A stretch of DNA of 33,280 bases, from assembly GCA_020697375.1 (NCBI GenBank), contig JAJFBJ010000031.1, positions 1 through 33,280 of the forward strand, given 5' to 3'. This DNA comes from Nitrospira sp. GTDB lineage: Bacteria > Nitrospirota > Nitrospiria > Nitrospirales > Nitrospiraceae. The position numbers and the translations under genes are program-made. Numbering within the stretch: the stretch's first letter is position 1; each line of letters opens with the position of its first letter. Below, one piece after another: positions 22,609-30,996 of the stretch. The notes below the pieces were generated by a model. The model did no database searches. It was not told where the DNA came from and was given only the letters and a program-made list of their open reading frames with translations.

Positions 22609-24687
22609 TTACATGAAATAGTCGAAGTTCTGCTCGGTTCTCTGATCGCTTCGCACCAGGAATATGTGGGCAGGCACGGAATGCGGGTTCAGCTCCACAT
22701 AATTGTGCGGCCCTTGCCAGAGATAATGCGCGTCTGTCAGCAGATCCACGACCTGAAAGGATCGGTCCGGCTGCAGTCCCAAGGCCTTCAGATCGAGATG
22801 TACCCAACCGGAATGGACATGGTGCTCGCTCAGATTCACGATCATGAGCAGGACGTTCTCCCCGTCCGCCGATCGTTTGCTATAGGCCAGCAGGTAGTCA
22901 TTGTCCAGGGTATGGAAGGTCAGGTCGCGATCCTGCTGCAGAGCAGGATTTTCCCGGCGAATGCGATTGATCCGGCAAATGAATTCCCTCAGGCTGTCCG
23001 GCCGCTCGAGATCCCACCGGCGAATGTCATATTTTTCGGAATCGAGGTATTCCTCACTGCCCGGCCTTTGCGCGCGATGCTCGAGTAATTCATAGGCCGG
23101 TCCATAGATCCCATAGTTGGCTCCCAGTGTGGCGGCCAGGATGAGCCGGGACATGAACGCGGGACGCCCGCCGTGCTGAAGTTGTTCGGTCAGAATATCA
23201 GGCGTATTGGGCCACAGATTAGCCCGAAAGAATTCGCGCACCTCGGTTTTCGTGAGTTCGGTGAAATACTCGATCAATTCCGCCTTGGTTTGCCGCCAAG
23301 CAAAATAGGTATAGGACTGCGAAAATCCCAGCTTGGCCAGGCGGTACATCACTTTGGGGCGTGTAAACGCCTCCGCGAGAAAGAGCACGTCCGGATAGTC
23401 TCGCTTGATGTCGGCGATCAGCCATTGCCAAAAGGGGAATGGTTTCGTATGGGGATTGTCCACGCGAAAAATCCGAACACCTTGAGCGATCCAATGCAAC
23501 AGGACCGCTTTCAATTCGGCCCAGAGAGCCGCCCAGTCATCGGATTCGAAATTCAGCGGGTAGATATCCTGATATTTTTTCGGAGGATTCTCGGCATACT
23601 GAATCGTGCCGTCAGGACGTTGCACGAACCAGTCAGGATGCTCTTTGGCATAGGGATGATCGGGCGAACATTGGAAGGCGAGATCCAATGCGATTTCAAG
23701 TCCCTCTTCCTTGGCTCGAGCCACCAACCGCCTGAAATCCTCCAATGTGCCAAGGTCGGCATGTATGGCCGTATGGCCGCCGTCGCTTGAACCGATGGCC
23801 CAGGGACTGCCGATGGCATCAGGCCCTCCGTCCGGCTCATTGTTCGCGCCTTTCCTGGCCGTGCGACCGATGGGATGGATGGGCGGGAAATACAGCACAT
23901 CGAACCCCATCCCCGCGACATAGGACAGGCGGGCTTCGCAATCTTTGAAGGTGCCATGACGGCCCGGCTCCGAAGCACAGGAGCGGGGAAACAGTTCGTA
24001 CCAGGCGCTGAATCCGGCCCTGTCGCGATCCACAAGCACTGCAAACTCGCGGCCATAATCGGTCGGCCACGGGCGTTCCGCCCAACGCGCCATGCAATCC
24101 GTCAGGTCCGGCGCCGTAATCAGATCCAACAACCGCTCCGGTTCTCGTTCCTCCTGCATCGCGGCTGCCATCGTCTTGAGCCGCTCGCTCTCCTCTTTCT
24201 CGGCGCGTTCTGCGGCTCGTCGTATCAAATCCCGACCGATCAGGATGTCCACCGTCACATCCTGTCCTGCCGCGATCCGCTTCCGCATGTCGCGTTGCCA
24301 CGAGCGAAAATGATCCACCCAGGCCGCCACGGTATAAAAATAGAGGCCGAGTTCCGCCACGTCGAATGAGGCGCGCCAACGGTCGTTCTCCACAAACGTC
24401 AGGGGCAGATCCCTCCACCCGATTTCTGCTGCGTGGCGGCAACGAAGGATGCCGGAAATTTCATCATGGCCATCCGTGAAAATATCCGCCTCCACCACGA
24501 CGGTTTCCCCCCGGACACGCTTGATGGGATACAGCCCGCCATCGACCTCGGGACGGACCCGTTCGATGACCACACGACGGCGTCCATCCTGATCCGCAAC
24601 GATTGGAGCGACAGCAGTTTGCGAAGCCTTCTTCGATTTCGGCGCTTCCGCCGTGGCGGGATTTTGTGCCTTTTTTCTCGATTTCAT
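22609..24687 (-). CDS. glgE: Alpha-1,4-glucan:maltose-1-phosphate maltosyltransferase GlgE (GH13_3)
   Basis: A 692-residue enzyme that adds maltosyl units from maltose-1-phosphate to alpha-glucan chains, releasing phosphate. The N-terminal part (about 36-150) has VIERVRPEVDGG, a GlgE-specific beginning. Catalytic motifs: VLYFPPIHPIGRTARKGANN, DLAFQCSPDHPY, VRIFRVDNPHTKP (nucleophile Asp410), LFLAEAFTRPK (acid/base Glu439) and NTPDIL (Asp497). NPPKKYQDIYPLNF is another diagnostic segment. The final domain is a typical GH13 C-terminal beta sandwich. ATG 24687 has a GGAG 11 bases upstream. Together with TreS, maltokinase and GlgB it completes the GlgE glucan pathway, known from mycobacteria, Streptomyces and other bacteria. 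No residue is missing. Confidence 0.96.
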   Translation of the reverse strand: MKSRKKAQNPATAEAPKSKKASQTAVAPIVADQDGRRRVVIERVRPEVDGGLYPIKRVRGETVVVEADIFTDGHDEISGILRCRHAAEIGWRDLPLTFVENDRWRASFDVAELGLYFYTVAAWVDHFRSWQRDMRKRIAAGQDVTVDILIGRDLIRRAAERAEKEESERLKTMAAAMQEEREPERLLDLITAPDLTDCMARWAERPWPTDYGREFAVLVDRDRAGFSAWYELFPRSCASEPGRHGTFKDCEARLSYVAGMGFDVLYFPPIHPIGRTARKGANNEPDGGPDAIGSPWAIGSSDGGHTAIHADLGTLEDFRRLVARAKEEGLEIALDLAFQCSPDHPYAKEHPDWFVQRPDGTIQYAENPPKKYQDIYPLNFESDDWAALWAELKAVLLHWIAQGVRIFRVDNPHTKPFPFWQWLIADIKRDYPDVLFLAEAFTRPKVMYRLAKLGFSQSYTYFAWRQTKAELIEYFTELTKTEVREFFRANLWPNTPDILTEQLQHGGRPAFMSRLILAATLGANYGIYGPAYELLEHRAQRPGSEEYLDSEKYDIRRWDLERPDSLREFICRINRIRRENPALQQDRDLTFHTLDNDYLLAYSKRSADGENVLLMIVNLSEHHVHSGWVHLDLKALGLQPDRSFQVVDLLTDAHYLWQGPHNYVELNPHSVPAHIFLVRSDQRTEQNFDYFM

Positions 24688-24741
24688 ACGTGATTCAGCT
24701 CCACTTTCTCAGTACTCCAGCCAATTTCTCTCGGCGCGCCA

Positions 24742-25446
24742 TTACAGGTGGGTCAACTCATCGAACTTCTCTTCCTTGCTGCGACCGAGTCGCCGTTCGA
24801 TGGTGTCACGCATGATATGACGCGCGCCAAGTCCCACGGCCAATGCAAGTGCAAAGACTGCGCCGCCGAAGGTGATGGAGAAGGCGGAGATGACGATCTC
24901 CTTGGCAATTCCCAACTGAGTCAGCACCATCGCGAACGTGAAAATCAGAATCCCCCAACGGACCAGATTCGACACGATGCGCGCTTCTTGCAACTGCGAA
25001 TTGACTGCTGCGATGAGCGCGGCCTCGGCCAAGAAATTCGCAGCCAGAACGCCGATCAATAACACCAGCGACGCCGCGAGGACATTGGGAAGAAAGCCGA
25101 CGATCTGGCTGATCAAATTGGCGGTTGCCGGTAGATTCACGGCATCCACGCCCATGAAGGCGAAGAATAGAAAGACGATCCAGAACAGCACGCGGCTGAT
25201 GACGATGGATACCGGTTGTTTGATGCCGGCTTGAGCCAGCGGTTTGTTCATGCCGAACCGGTCGCACAGTCGATCGAAACGGAAGGCGGTCAGAAGCCGG
25301 ACGGCCAACAGCTTCACGAGCCAGGCCGCCACCACCCCCAGGACCAGGAAGGTCACCAGTGCCAGTAATCGAGGCAGGACCAGCACGATTTGCATGATCG
25401 TGTCTCGGAACCCGGTCACCATGGTGTCACGCCAAAGATCACTCAT
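24742..25446 (-). CDS. MscS-like membrane protein with conserved TM_helix repeats
   Basis: A 234-residue protein with about five membrane helices (near residues 22-45, 78-100, 117-142, 159-180 and 186-207). The two related segments VFLVLGVVAAWLVKLL-type and LVLLIGVLAANFLAEA-type are those of the conserved TM_helix family often found beside, or as a diverged part of, small mechanosensitive channels. The last helix ends in FALALAVGLGARH, as in MscS-like pores, followed by a short charged tail without the large cytoplasmic domain of MscS. It could let ions or solutes pass when the membrane is stretched. Its start overlaps the stop of the glycosyltransferase upstream by eight bases, and glgE follows 54 bp after its stop, so it belongs to the trehalose/glucan transcript. 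This suggests a link with osmotic stress. Confidence 0.75.
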   Translation of the reverse strand: MSDLWRDTMVTGFRDTIMQIVLVLPRLLALVTFLVLGVVAAWLVKLLAVRLLTAFRFDRLCDRFGMNKPLAQAGIKQPVSIVISRVLFWIVFLFFAFMGVDAVNLPATANLISQIVGFLPNVLAASLVLLIGVLAANFLAEAALIAAVNSQLQEARIVSNLVRWGILIFTFAMVLTQLGIAKEIVISAFSITFGGAVFALALAVGLGARHIMRDTIERRLGRSKEEKFDELTHL

Positions 25447-26707
25447 CCCGCCACCTCCATCGCTCCGTTAGATAGGGCTTCATCACTTCGAAACGCCGGC
25501 AGAGCGATTCGACGGCCCTGTCCACCTGTTCGTTATTACCCTGCTGCGTGTCGAGCACGAAGGAAGCGGTCCGGCCTAGATATAAGGGAGTCAGCGATTT
25601 CAGCAGATGCTCCCGATGCAGCACTTGGTCGTGATAGGCCAGTGCAAACTCATAGACGACCTGTACCCAGAGATCGTCTGAAAAATGGAACTCCTCCGAA
25701 TCCTGGAGTCCCAAGGTCAGCACCTGCCCCAGGGTTTCCGGTGATAGAATCACTTCCCACAAGGGAAGCAGGTCCCGCACGCCCTGCTTCGCCGCGCTCA
25801 GCATGCGGCCGACCTGGACAGGCCCCGTGAGCGGCGCGTATTCCGAAGCGCCGTAGAGCGGGACATCGATGGAATCCTGCGTCTTTTCCCAGGCCGGCTC
25901 GTAATCCTCCATCGAATAGAAAATAGACCCCACCGCCGAGGCCAGCAAGCTGGCGAGATCCGCTGAGCCCAGCTTGGATTCCTGGTCCATCACTCCGACA
26001 AATGCGTGGCAGACCTGATACTCCTCCGCCAGAGCCACGGCGGTCATCCAGCCATCGAGGCTGATCCGGCCCGTGTCCGGCGACCAGAAAGGCTTCTTCA
26101 GCAATTCGCGGGCCAGTTTTCCAGATAATCCATAGCCGCCTCCGCTTGGATAGCGCAATCGTTTCCCATACAGCGCGCGGATCAGCGGATAGAGAAGATT
26201 CGTCACGAGCGTGCCTTCATATCGATGCCGGCGATAGAGTGGCACGACATAGTCCATCCCGTCTCGATAGATCGGCTGTCCCATCGATTGAATCCATTGG
26301 GGCGAAAGCGAACGCAAGTTTCCTTCCAGAATCAGGCAGGTTGAGGCTTGCAGCTCTTGCGCCGTTTCGCAGAGACGACGAACTGATTCCTCTCGTCCCG
26401 ACAGGCCCTTGTCGGCGGGAGGCTGGTGAGAACGGCCCGCCGACACCGGGACGATGCGCAGTGGCACATATCCAGCGGCCATGCGCTCCATGATTTCCAA
26501 CGTCCCATCCTGTGAGCCCCCGTCGCAGTTCACGATCATGGCGGATACTCCGCCGAAGGATTGCTGCAGTCCTTCCACGACCGCTTTGATAAGCTGTTCA
26601 ATGGTCCCGGCGTTATTCAGCGTGAGCACTCCCACGACGACATCCGCGGTCACGGCCTGCCGGGCCGATCGCTCACCTGGTTCACTCATAACGGACTGGT
26701 CAGCCAT
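25439..26707 (-). CDS. Glucosylglycerate-synthase-like glycosyltransferase with altered metal motif
   Basis: A 422-residue GT-A protein. The segment YVVPLYRRHRYEGTLVTNLLYP, then LYGKRLRYPSGGGYGLSGKLA, then ISLDGWMTAVALAEEYQVCHAFVG, follows closely what I recall of glucosylglycerate synthases and related GT81/GT78 enzymes, which make compatible solutes from NDP-glucose. However, the DxD metal motif reads E-G-N (128-130, ahead of LRSLSPQWI), the GGDFGFSG box is GGGYGLSG (189-196) and the downstream HD pair is Q-E (242-243). It is therefore a divergent member, possibly with a different donor, a metal-independent mechanism, or no activity. It lies in the middle of the trehalose operon, overlapping the TM_helix gene and 141 bp after treT. 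ATG 26707 has no good ribosome site. Confidence 0.65.
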   Translation of the reverse strand: MADQSVMSEPGERSARQAVTADVVVGVLTLNNAGTIEQLIKAVVEGLQQSFGGVSAMIVNCDGGSQDGTLEIMERMAAGYVPLRIVPVSAGRSHQPPADKGLSGREESVRRLCETAQELQASTCLILEGNLRSLSPQWIQSMGQPIYRDGMDYVVPLYRRHRYEGTLVTNLLYPLIRALYGKRLRYPSGGGYGLSGKLARELLKKPFWSPDTGRISLDGWMTAVALAEEYQVCHAFVGVMDQESKLGSADLASLLASAVGSIFYSMEDYEPAWEKTQDSIDVPLYGASEYAPLTGPVQVGRMLSAAKQGVRDLLPLWEVILSPETLGQVLTLGLQDSEEFHFSDDLWVQVVYEFALAYHDQVLHREHLLKSLTPLYLGRTASFVLDTQQGNNEQVDRAVESLCRRFEVMKPYLTERWRWRDE

Positions 26708-26848
26708 CGATTCAACCGTGAGGCGCCAGACCTACGGCCTGGAGCACTGATCTGGACAGAGCTTCGGTGAGTCATTTCCATGGCATCTTCACAAACTCGT
26801 AACCCATAACTTGGAATTCATTATTCAGAACTGAGACATCGCTCAGCC

Positions 26849-28048
26849 TCACTGCTTCGGCGTGATCTTCAGCAGGGTCAAATAATCGGAGAGCTGCCTG
26901 GTGATCAAAAAGTTCCGGCGAACATGCTCGCGCCCGGCGGCTCCCATGCGGTTGATCAGCCCCGGATTATTCAGCAAATGGCGCATGCGAAAACCGGCAC
27001 CCTCCACCGAATGCACGACATAGCCCGTCACCTCATCGATGATCTGCGTGGAAACACCGCCGGCGGTTCCACCGACGACCGGCTTTCCCTTCCACATGGC
27101 CTCGGATACAGTCACGCCGAATCCTTCCTTGATCGACTTCTGCAGCACGATGGTTGCGACCCGCTGCAGCGCGTTGATCTCCAGACCGGCTTCGGGCGGC
27201 AGCTGAACCAGGTGGATGTCGGGATCCCGGCCCACGACCTCCCGCAATTCGGCCAGGACGGCCTCCCCTTCAGGATCATGCATGACACCGGCCCCGGCCA
27301 GTACCAACTGGCAATCATGATGCCTTTTGACAATGCGGTAAGCGCGCACGGCGCCGACCGGATCCTTAAACCGCTCGAATCTCGCCACTTGCAGCAGGAT
27401 GGGTTTGGTACGGGGAATACCGAGCCTGTCCAGGATCTGATTGATCTCCAAGCGCGACATGTCCCGGTTCTTAGGACTCAACGGATCGATCGACGGATAG
27501 ACCAAAAACTTGGGGATCGGCAGTCGTTGGGCAAAATCCGACAAAGAAAAAATGGCCGCGTCATACTTCAGGACGTACCGCCTCAGAAAAGTCCAGGCGC
27601 GGCGTTGCGGCTGCGCCAGATCGAGGTGGCAACGCCATAACCAGGACCCGCGGCCCCTATACTCGACCAATCCGGCCGGCTGATGATCGTGAATCATCAC
27701 CATGTCCGCTTCCAGATTGAGCGCCTTTGCATTCCGCTCGTTGATGTCCCGGTAGGTCCGGAACATCTCTTCGGTCATTTTCTCATCCCGACCCTGCAGC
27801 GCATTGGTCAGGCGATTGATCGCCGCAAAGAACTCCTGGCTCCCCGCCATGACTTCCCATCTGGTTTCGATTCCCAACGCCGCCATCATGGGCACCAAGC
27901 GACGAAGGACCTCGGACATGCCGCCGCCGTACCGCACCGCATTTACGTGCAGCATGCTCCTGCCCTTGACGAGATCACTCAGTCGGTACAAAAAATCGAC
28001 GGTTCCCTTGGGAGAAACCTCGCGATATTCATCCAATGCCGTGCTCAT
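26849..28048 (-). CDS. treT: Trehalose synthase TreT (GT4, NDP-glucose:glucose glucosyltransferase)
   Basis: A 399-residue GT-B glycosyltransferase of family 4. TreT transfers glucose from NDP-glucose to glucose, forming trehalose directly. Diagnostic parts are SMLHVNAVRYGGGMSEVL (N-terminal acceptor region), MVMIHDHQPAGLVEY (residues 117-130), WRCHLDLAQP, then the C-terminal donor domain with QVARFERFKDPVGAVRAYRIVK and KEGFGVTVSEAMWKGKPVVGG containing the E-x7-E motif (Glu308 and Glu316). The start at ATG 28048 is preferred: GGAG is eight bases upstream, while the longer start at 28105 would overlap treS by 16 bases. The whole family-length protein is intact. In this operon TreT feeds trehalose to TreS. 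Confidence 0.9.
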   Translation of the reverse strand: MSTALDEYREVSPKGTVDFLYRLSDLVKGRSMLHVNAVRYGGGMSEVLRRLVPMMAALGIETRWEVMAGSQEFFAAINRLTNALQGRDEKMTEEMFRTYRDINERNAKALNLEADMVMIHDHQPAGLVEYRGRGSWLWRCHLDLAQPQRRAWTFLRRYVLKYDAAIFSLSDFAQRLPIPKFLVYPSIDPLSPKNRDMSRLEINQILDRLGIPRTKPILLQVARFERFKDPVGAVRAYRIVKRHHDCQLVLAGAGVMHDPEGEAVLAELREVVGRDPDIHLVQLPPEAGLEINALQRVATIVLQKSIKEGFGVTVSEAMWKGKPVVGGTAGGVSTQIIDEVTGYVVHSVEGAGFRMRHLLNNPGLINRMGAAGREHVRRNFLITRQLSDYLTLLKITPKQ

Positions 28049-28089
28049 CCCATGCTCTCCGTTTCCGGATGATCCGCTATCAGACGCCG

Positions 28090-29769
28090 TCAAATGGCGC
28101 TCCAATCCATGTTATAGGCGCTGTCCCAGGAACGGACCGCCGGCAGACAAAACCAATAGGACCCATAGGGCCCCAGACTCAGCATATAGGGAGCATCGCC
28201 GATCTGAGGAAAACGGGAATCGCCGAACAGCTCGATGGGAACGATGCCCTTGAACCGGGCGAGCGCCAATTCGACCGCCTGGGCGGACTCCGCCAGGTTA
28301 TGGACGAGCAGCACGGTTTGGTTCTCATACGTGCGCACGTAGGCCAGGATTTTTTCGTTTGCCGGACTCAGGAATTCGAGCGTTCCCCGGCCGAAGACTC
28401 GATACTTTTTCCGGATGGCGATCATGCGGCGCATCCAATGGAGCAGCGAGTGCGGCGTCTGCTTCTGCGTATCGACGTTGATCGATTGGTATCCGTACAG
28501 CGGATCTGCGACCAGCGGAAGAAACAATTTGGACGGGTCGGCCTTGGAAAATCCGGCATTGCGGTCCGCGGTCCATTGCATGGGCGTCCGAACGCCGTTG
28601 CGATCGCCGAGATGGATATTGTCCCCCATGCCGATTTCGTCGCCGTAATAGATAATCGGAGTGCCCGACAGGGTGAACACGATACTATTGAGCAACTCGA
28701 TCTTCCGCCGGTCGTTTTCCAGCAGCGGGGCCAGCCGGCGCGCAATCCCGATGTTCCGGCGCATCTGCGGGTCGCGGGCATAGGCGTAATACATATAGTC
28801 GCGTTCCTCGCCCGTGCACATCTCCAGGGTCAGCTCGTCATGGTTCCTGAGAAAGACGCACCATTGGCAATTATCCGGGATCGGCGGCGTATGCTGGAAC
28901 ATGTCGAGGATCGGCCTGCGGTCTTCGCTGCGCAACCCCATAAATAAACGCGGCATGAGCGGGAAATGAAAGGCCATGTGGAATTCATCCCCGTTCCCGA
29001 AATACGGCCGCACGTCACTCGGCCATTGGTTGGCCTCCGCCAGAATAATCCTCGTGCTGTAGCGTTCGTCGATGCGCCGGCGGATATCTTTCAGATAGGC
29101 ATGGGTCTCCGGCAGGTTTTCGCAGATGGTCCCTTCGCGTTCGAACAGGTAGGGCACGGCATCGCATCGGAAGCCGTCGAGACCTTGATCCAGCCAGAAT
29201 TCCATGACTTCGATCATGGCCTGTCGGACGGCGGGATTGTCGTAATTGAGGTCCGGCTGGTGGCTGAAGAAACGATGCCAGAAGTAGGCTTGCGCTTCTG
29301 AATCCCAGGTCCAATTGGATTTTTCCGTGTCCACGAAAATGATGCGCGCCTTGTCATACTTGCGGTCCGTGTCGCTCCACACGTAGTAGTCGCGGGTCGG
29401 CGCCTGCGGAGAACGCCGAGCTTCCTGGAACCAGGCATGCTGGTCGGAGGTATGGTTGAGCACCAGATCGGCGATGACCCGCATTCCTCGCCGATGCGCC
29501 TCGCTCAGCAAGCGCCGGAACACGTCGGTGGACCCATAGGAGGCCGCGATGCTGTTGAAGTCGGACACGTCGTATCCGTCATCGCGAAGCGGAGAGGGAT
29601 AGAACGGCAATAACCAGAGACAGTCGACCCCTAACCATTCGAGATAATCGAGTTTCTCGATCAGGCCGGCGAAATCCCCGATGCCGTCCTCATTGCTGTC
29701 ATAAAATGCCCGGACATGCAGCTCATAGAAAACCGCGTCCTTGTACCACAAGGGATCCTGATTCAGCAT
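28090..29769 (-). CDS. treS: Trehalose synthase TreS (maltose alpha-D-glucosyltransferase, GH13_16)
   Basis: A 559-residue GH13 enzyme that interconverts trehalose and maltose. It begins [20 protein letters not shown], which is typical of TreS. Catalytic motifs: [31 protein letters not shown] (nucleophile Asp203), [10 protein letters not shown] (acid/base Glu245) and [12 protein letters not shown] (Asp311). NGVRTPMQW and [15 protein letters not shown] support the assignment. It has no fused maltokinase domain, matching the separate mak gene downstream. ATG 29769 is the first ATG that gives the family start; a TTG at 29784 would only add five residues. No clear ribosome site is visible. It lies 152 bp after DUF5752, with a degraded repeat in the gap, and is followed by treT after 41 bp. 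Confidence 0.94.
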   Translation of the reverse strand: MLNQDPLWYKDAVFYELHVRAFYDSNEDGIGDFAGLIEKLDYLEWLGVDCLWLLPFYPSPLRDDGYDVSDFNSIAASYGSTDVFRRLLSEAHRRGMRVIADLVLNHTSDQHAWFQEARRSPQAPTRDYYVWSDTDRKYDKARIIFVDTEKSNWTWDSEAQAYFWHRFFSHQPDLNYDNPAVRQAMIEVMEFWLDQGLDGFRCDAVPYLFEREGTICENLPETHAYLKDIRRRIDERYSTRIILAEANQWPSDVRPYFGNGDEFHMAFHFPLMPRLFMGLRSEDRRPILDMFQHTPPIPDNCQWCVFLRNHDELTLEMCTGEERDYMYYAYARDPQMRRNIGIARRLAPLLENDRRKIELLNSIVFTLSGTPIIYYGDEIGMGDNIHLGDRNGVRTPMQWTADRNAGFSKADPSKLFLPLVADPLYGYQSINVDTQKQTPHSLLHWMRRMIAIRKKYRVFGRGTLEFLSPANEKILAYVRTYENQTVLLVHNLAESAQAVELALARFKGIVPIELFGDSRFPQIGDAPYMLSLGPYGSYWFCLPAVRSWDSAYNMDWSAI

Positions 29770-29864
29770 GGCAGTGACTCGCAATAGAACGACAATGATT
29801 TAACAACGGGCAAGATCTTCTTATCTCTTCGCCCCTGAGCCTACCGAGACAGCTCTTTTCCCAT

Positions 29865-29926
29865 GGTACGTGGAGCTTCTGAGCAAAGAGAAAACGCCGC
29901 TCGCGACTTTTCAGCATCCCGTCAGG
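29865..29926. repeat. Degenerate half copy of the repeat found after glgB
   Basis: From GGTACGTGGAGC to CATCCCGTCAGG it aligns with 18850-18913 (GGTACGTTGAGCC...CGTCCTGTCAGG), roughly three quarters identical by eye over about 62 bases. The stop codon of the DUF5752 gene (29922-29924) falls in the same position as glgB's does. The left arm of the palindrome is not recognisable here. Confidence 0.55.
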
Positions 29927-30599
29927 CTTGCGTAATGAACTCGTCGCATGCCGTTATCAGACTCGATCGGAGACGTTCAAGACTTCCCAGGTATGGATTG
30001 ATCGATCGGATGCAATCAGCCAGTTTCAGCAGTCCGAGGCTCGACCGGATCCAGGAGGAGAAGTCGCTCTCTTCTCTCCCTAACCTGAAGTGCGCTTCGA
30101 ACATATGAAAGTAAATGGCGCTGACGTCCACTTCGCCCACCGCTTTTCGAAATTCCGCGAGGGTACGGGCCTCGGGCCCGATCGGCACTTCAAGAATCCG
30201 GGATCGTTTGAAATGAAAGGGCCGGCCGAACACCACCCGCGGGATGACGGACATGCGTGAGAGATGGTCGTCGATGACCGAAATAATTTCCTCCCGCAAG
30301 TCCTCAAGGTTCGGATAGTCGAACGGATCGATGACGGCCAGCCGTTCACCCAGGACGTGGTCGCCGATCTGCCTCACGACCCACTGCGCGAAGTCGTTGG
30401 GATAGGCCCGCTCGATGAAGCGATGCCGGAGAAAATAGCTATGAGTATGAAAATGGATGGAATCGAGAGGAACTTCCTCGACGAGCGCGGCCAGTTCCTT
30501 TTCGTCATCCGCCTGCATGCCCAAAATTTCCTGCAGTTCGCTGCAGCCGATGAACGTAAATGAGGATTCCGCAATTGTATGGACTGGATGTTGGCTCAC
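29922..30599 (-). CDS. DUF5752 family protein
   Basis: About 225 residues in the chosen form. It has SSFTFIGCSELQEILGM, then SIHFHTHSYFLRHRFIERAYPNDFAQWVVRQIGDHVLGERLAVIDPFDYPNLEDLREEI in the order I associate with the DUF5752 family, and ends SIYFHMFEAHFRLG-like followed by SSLGLLKLADCIRSINPYLGSLERLR. Its function is not known; homologues are often found next to treS/treT or alpha-amylase genes, and a regulatory or sensing role has been suggested only by context. GTG 30599, with GGAG just upstream, leaves a start that fits the family; the in-frame TTG at 30680 would add 27 less conserved residues. It is the first gene of the minus-strand run to glgB. Confidence 0.7.
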   Translation of the reverse strand: MSQHPVHTIAESSFTFIGCSELQEILGMQADDEKELAALVEEVPLDSIHFHTHSYFLRHRFIERAYPNDFAQWVVRQIGDHVLGERLAVIDPFDYPNLEDLREEIISVIDDHLSRMSVIPRVVFGRPFHFKRSRILEVPIGPEARTLAEFRKAVGEVDVSAIYFHMFEAHFRLGREESDFSSWIRSSLGLLKLADCIRSINPYLGSLERLRSSLITACDEFITQA

Positions 30600-30785
30600 T
30601 CGGCTCCGATCCGTCAGGAGAAATCCACCTGCCCCATGATATCCCGCGGCAAGATAGCATGCATTCGATAATTCGGCCAATCATCGTTTACTGAAATCAA
30701 CGGCCCCTGGTCAGTATAGACTTCCGTTTGTTTCCTTGCTGCTAGGGAAAATCCTTGGGGAGTGATGCTCCGGCACGTATGGATC

Positions 30786-30817
30786 CGACATCTTGTCCCC
30801 GACTAGACAGCCTGTCC
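30786..30817 (+). promoter_or_regulatory. Putative enhancer (UAS) site C: tandem palindromes
   Basis: CGACA-tct-TGTCC (30786-30798), six bases, then AGACA-gcc-TGTCC (30805-30817). It sits in the gap 30600-30996 between the divergent DUF5752 operon and the exported protein gene, about 130 bp upstream of the start expected from 30905-30918. It could in principle serve both directions. Confidence 0.6.
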
Positions 30818-30904
30818 TTCGGCAAGCTCCATCGAGTGACTACCGCTTCTGTGATCGTTCTTCCAACCTCGCATCATTGTTGGGCTCGCTGCGTGGATCG
30901 CTGC

Positions 30905-30918
30905 GGACCATATCTTGC
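30905..30918 (+). promoter_or_regulatory. Putative sigma-54 promoter (-24/-12) for the exported two-repeat protein
   Basis: GG-accatatctt-GC, -12 box CTTGCT, with exact 10-base spacing. A start near 30930 gives a leader of about 67 bases with AAGGAG at 30983-30988 before ATG 30997. The rest of the gap, 30600-30785, shows no further strong signal. Confidence 0.65.
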
Positions 30919-30996
30919 TCCTGCCATCCCAAGATGACGGAGACGAATTAAACGACTGATCAGAGCATGAAACAGGAACAGGAAAGGAGCCATCTT

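Noticed and set aside
30738..30756. Minus-strand GG-N10-GC upstream of DUF5752
   Set aside because: Spacing is right but the -12 box lacks TTGC. It is kept only as a possibility in the finding on site C, not as a feature.
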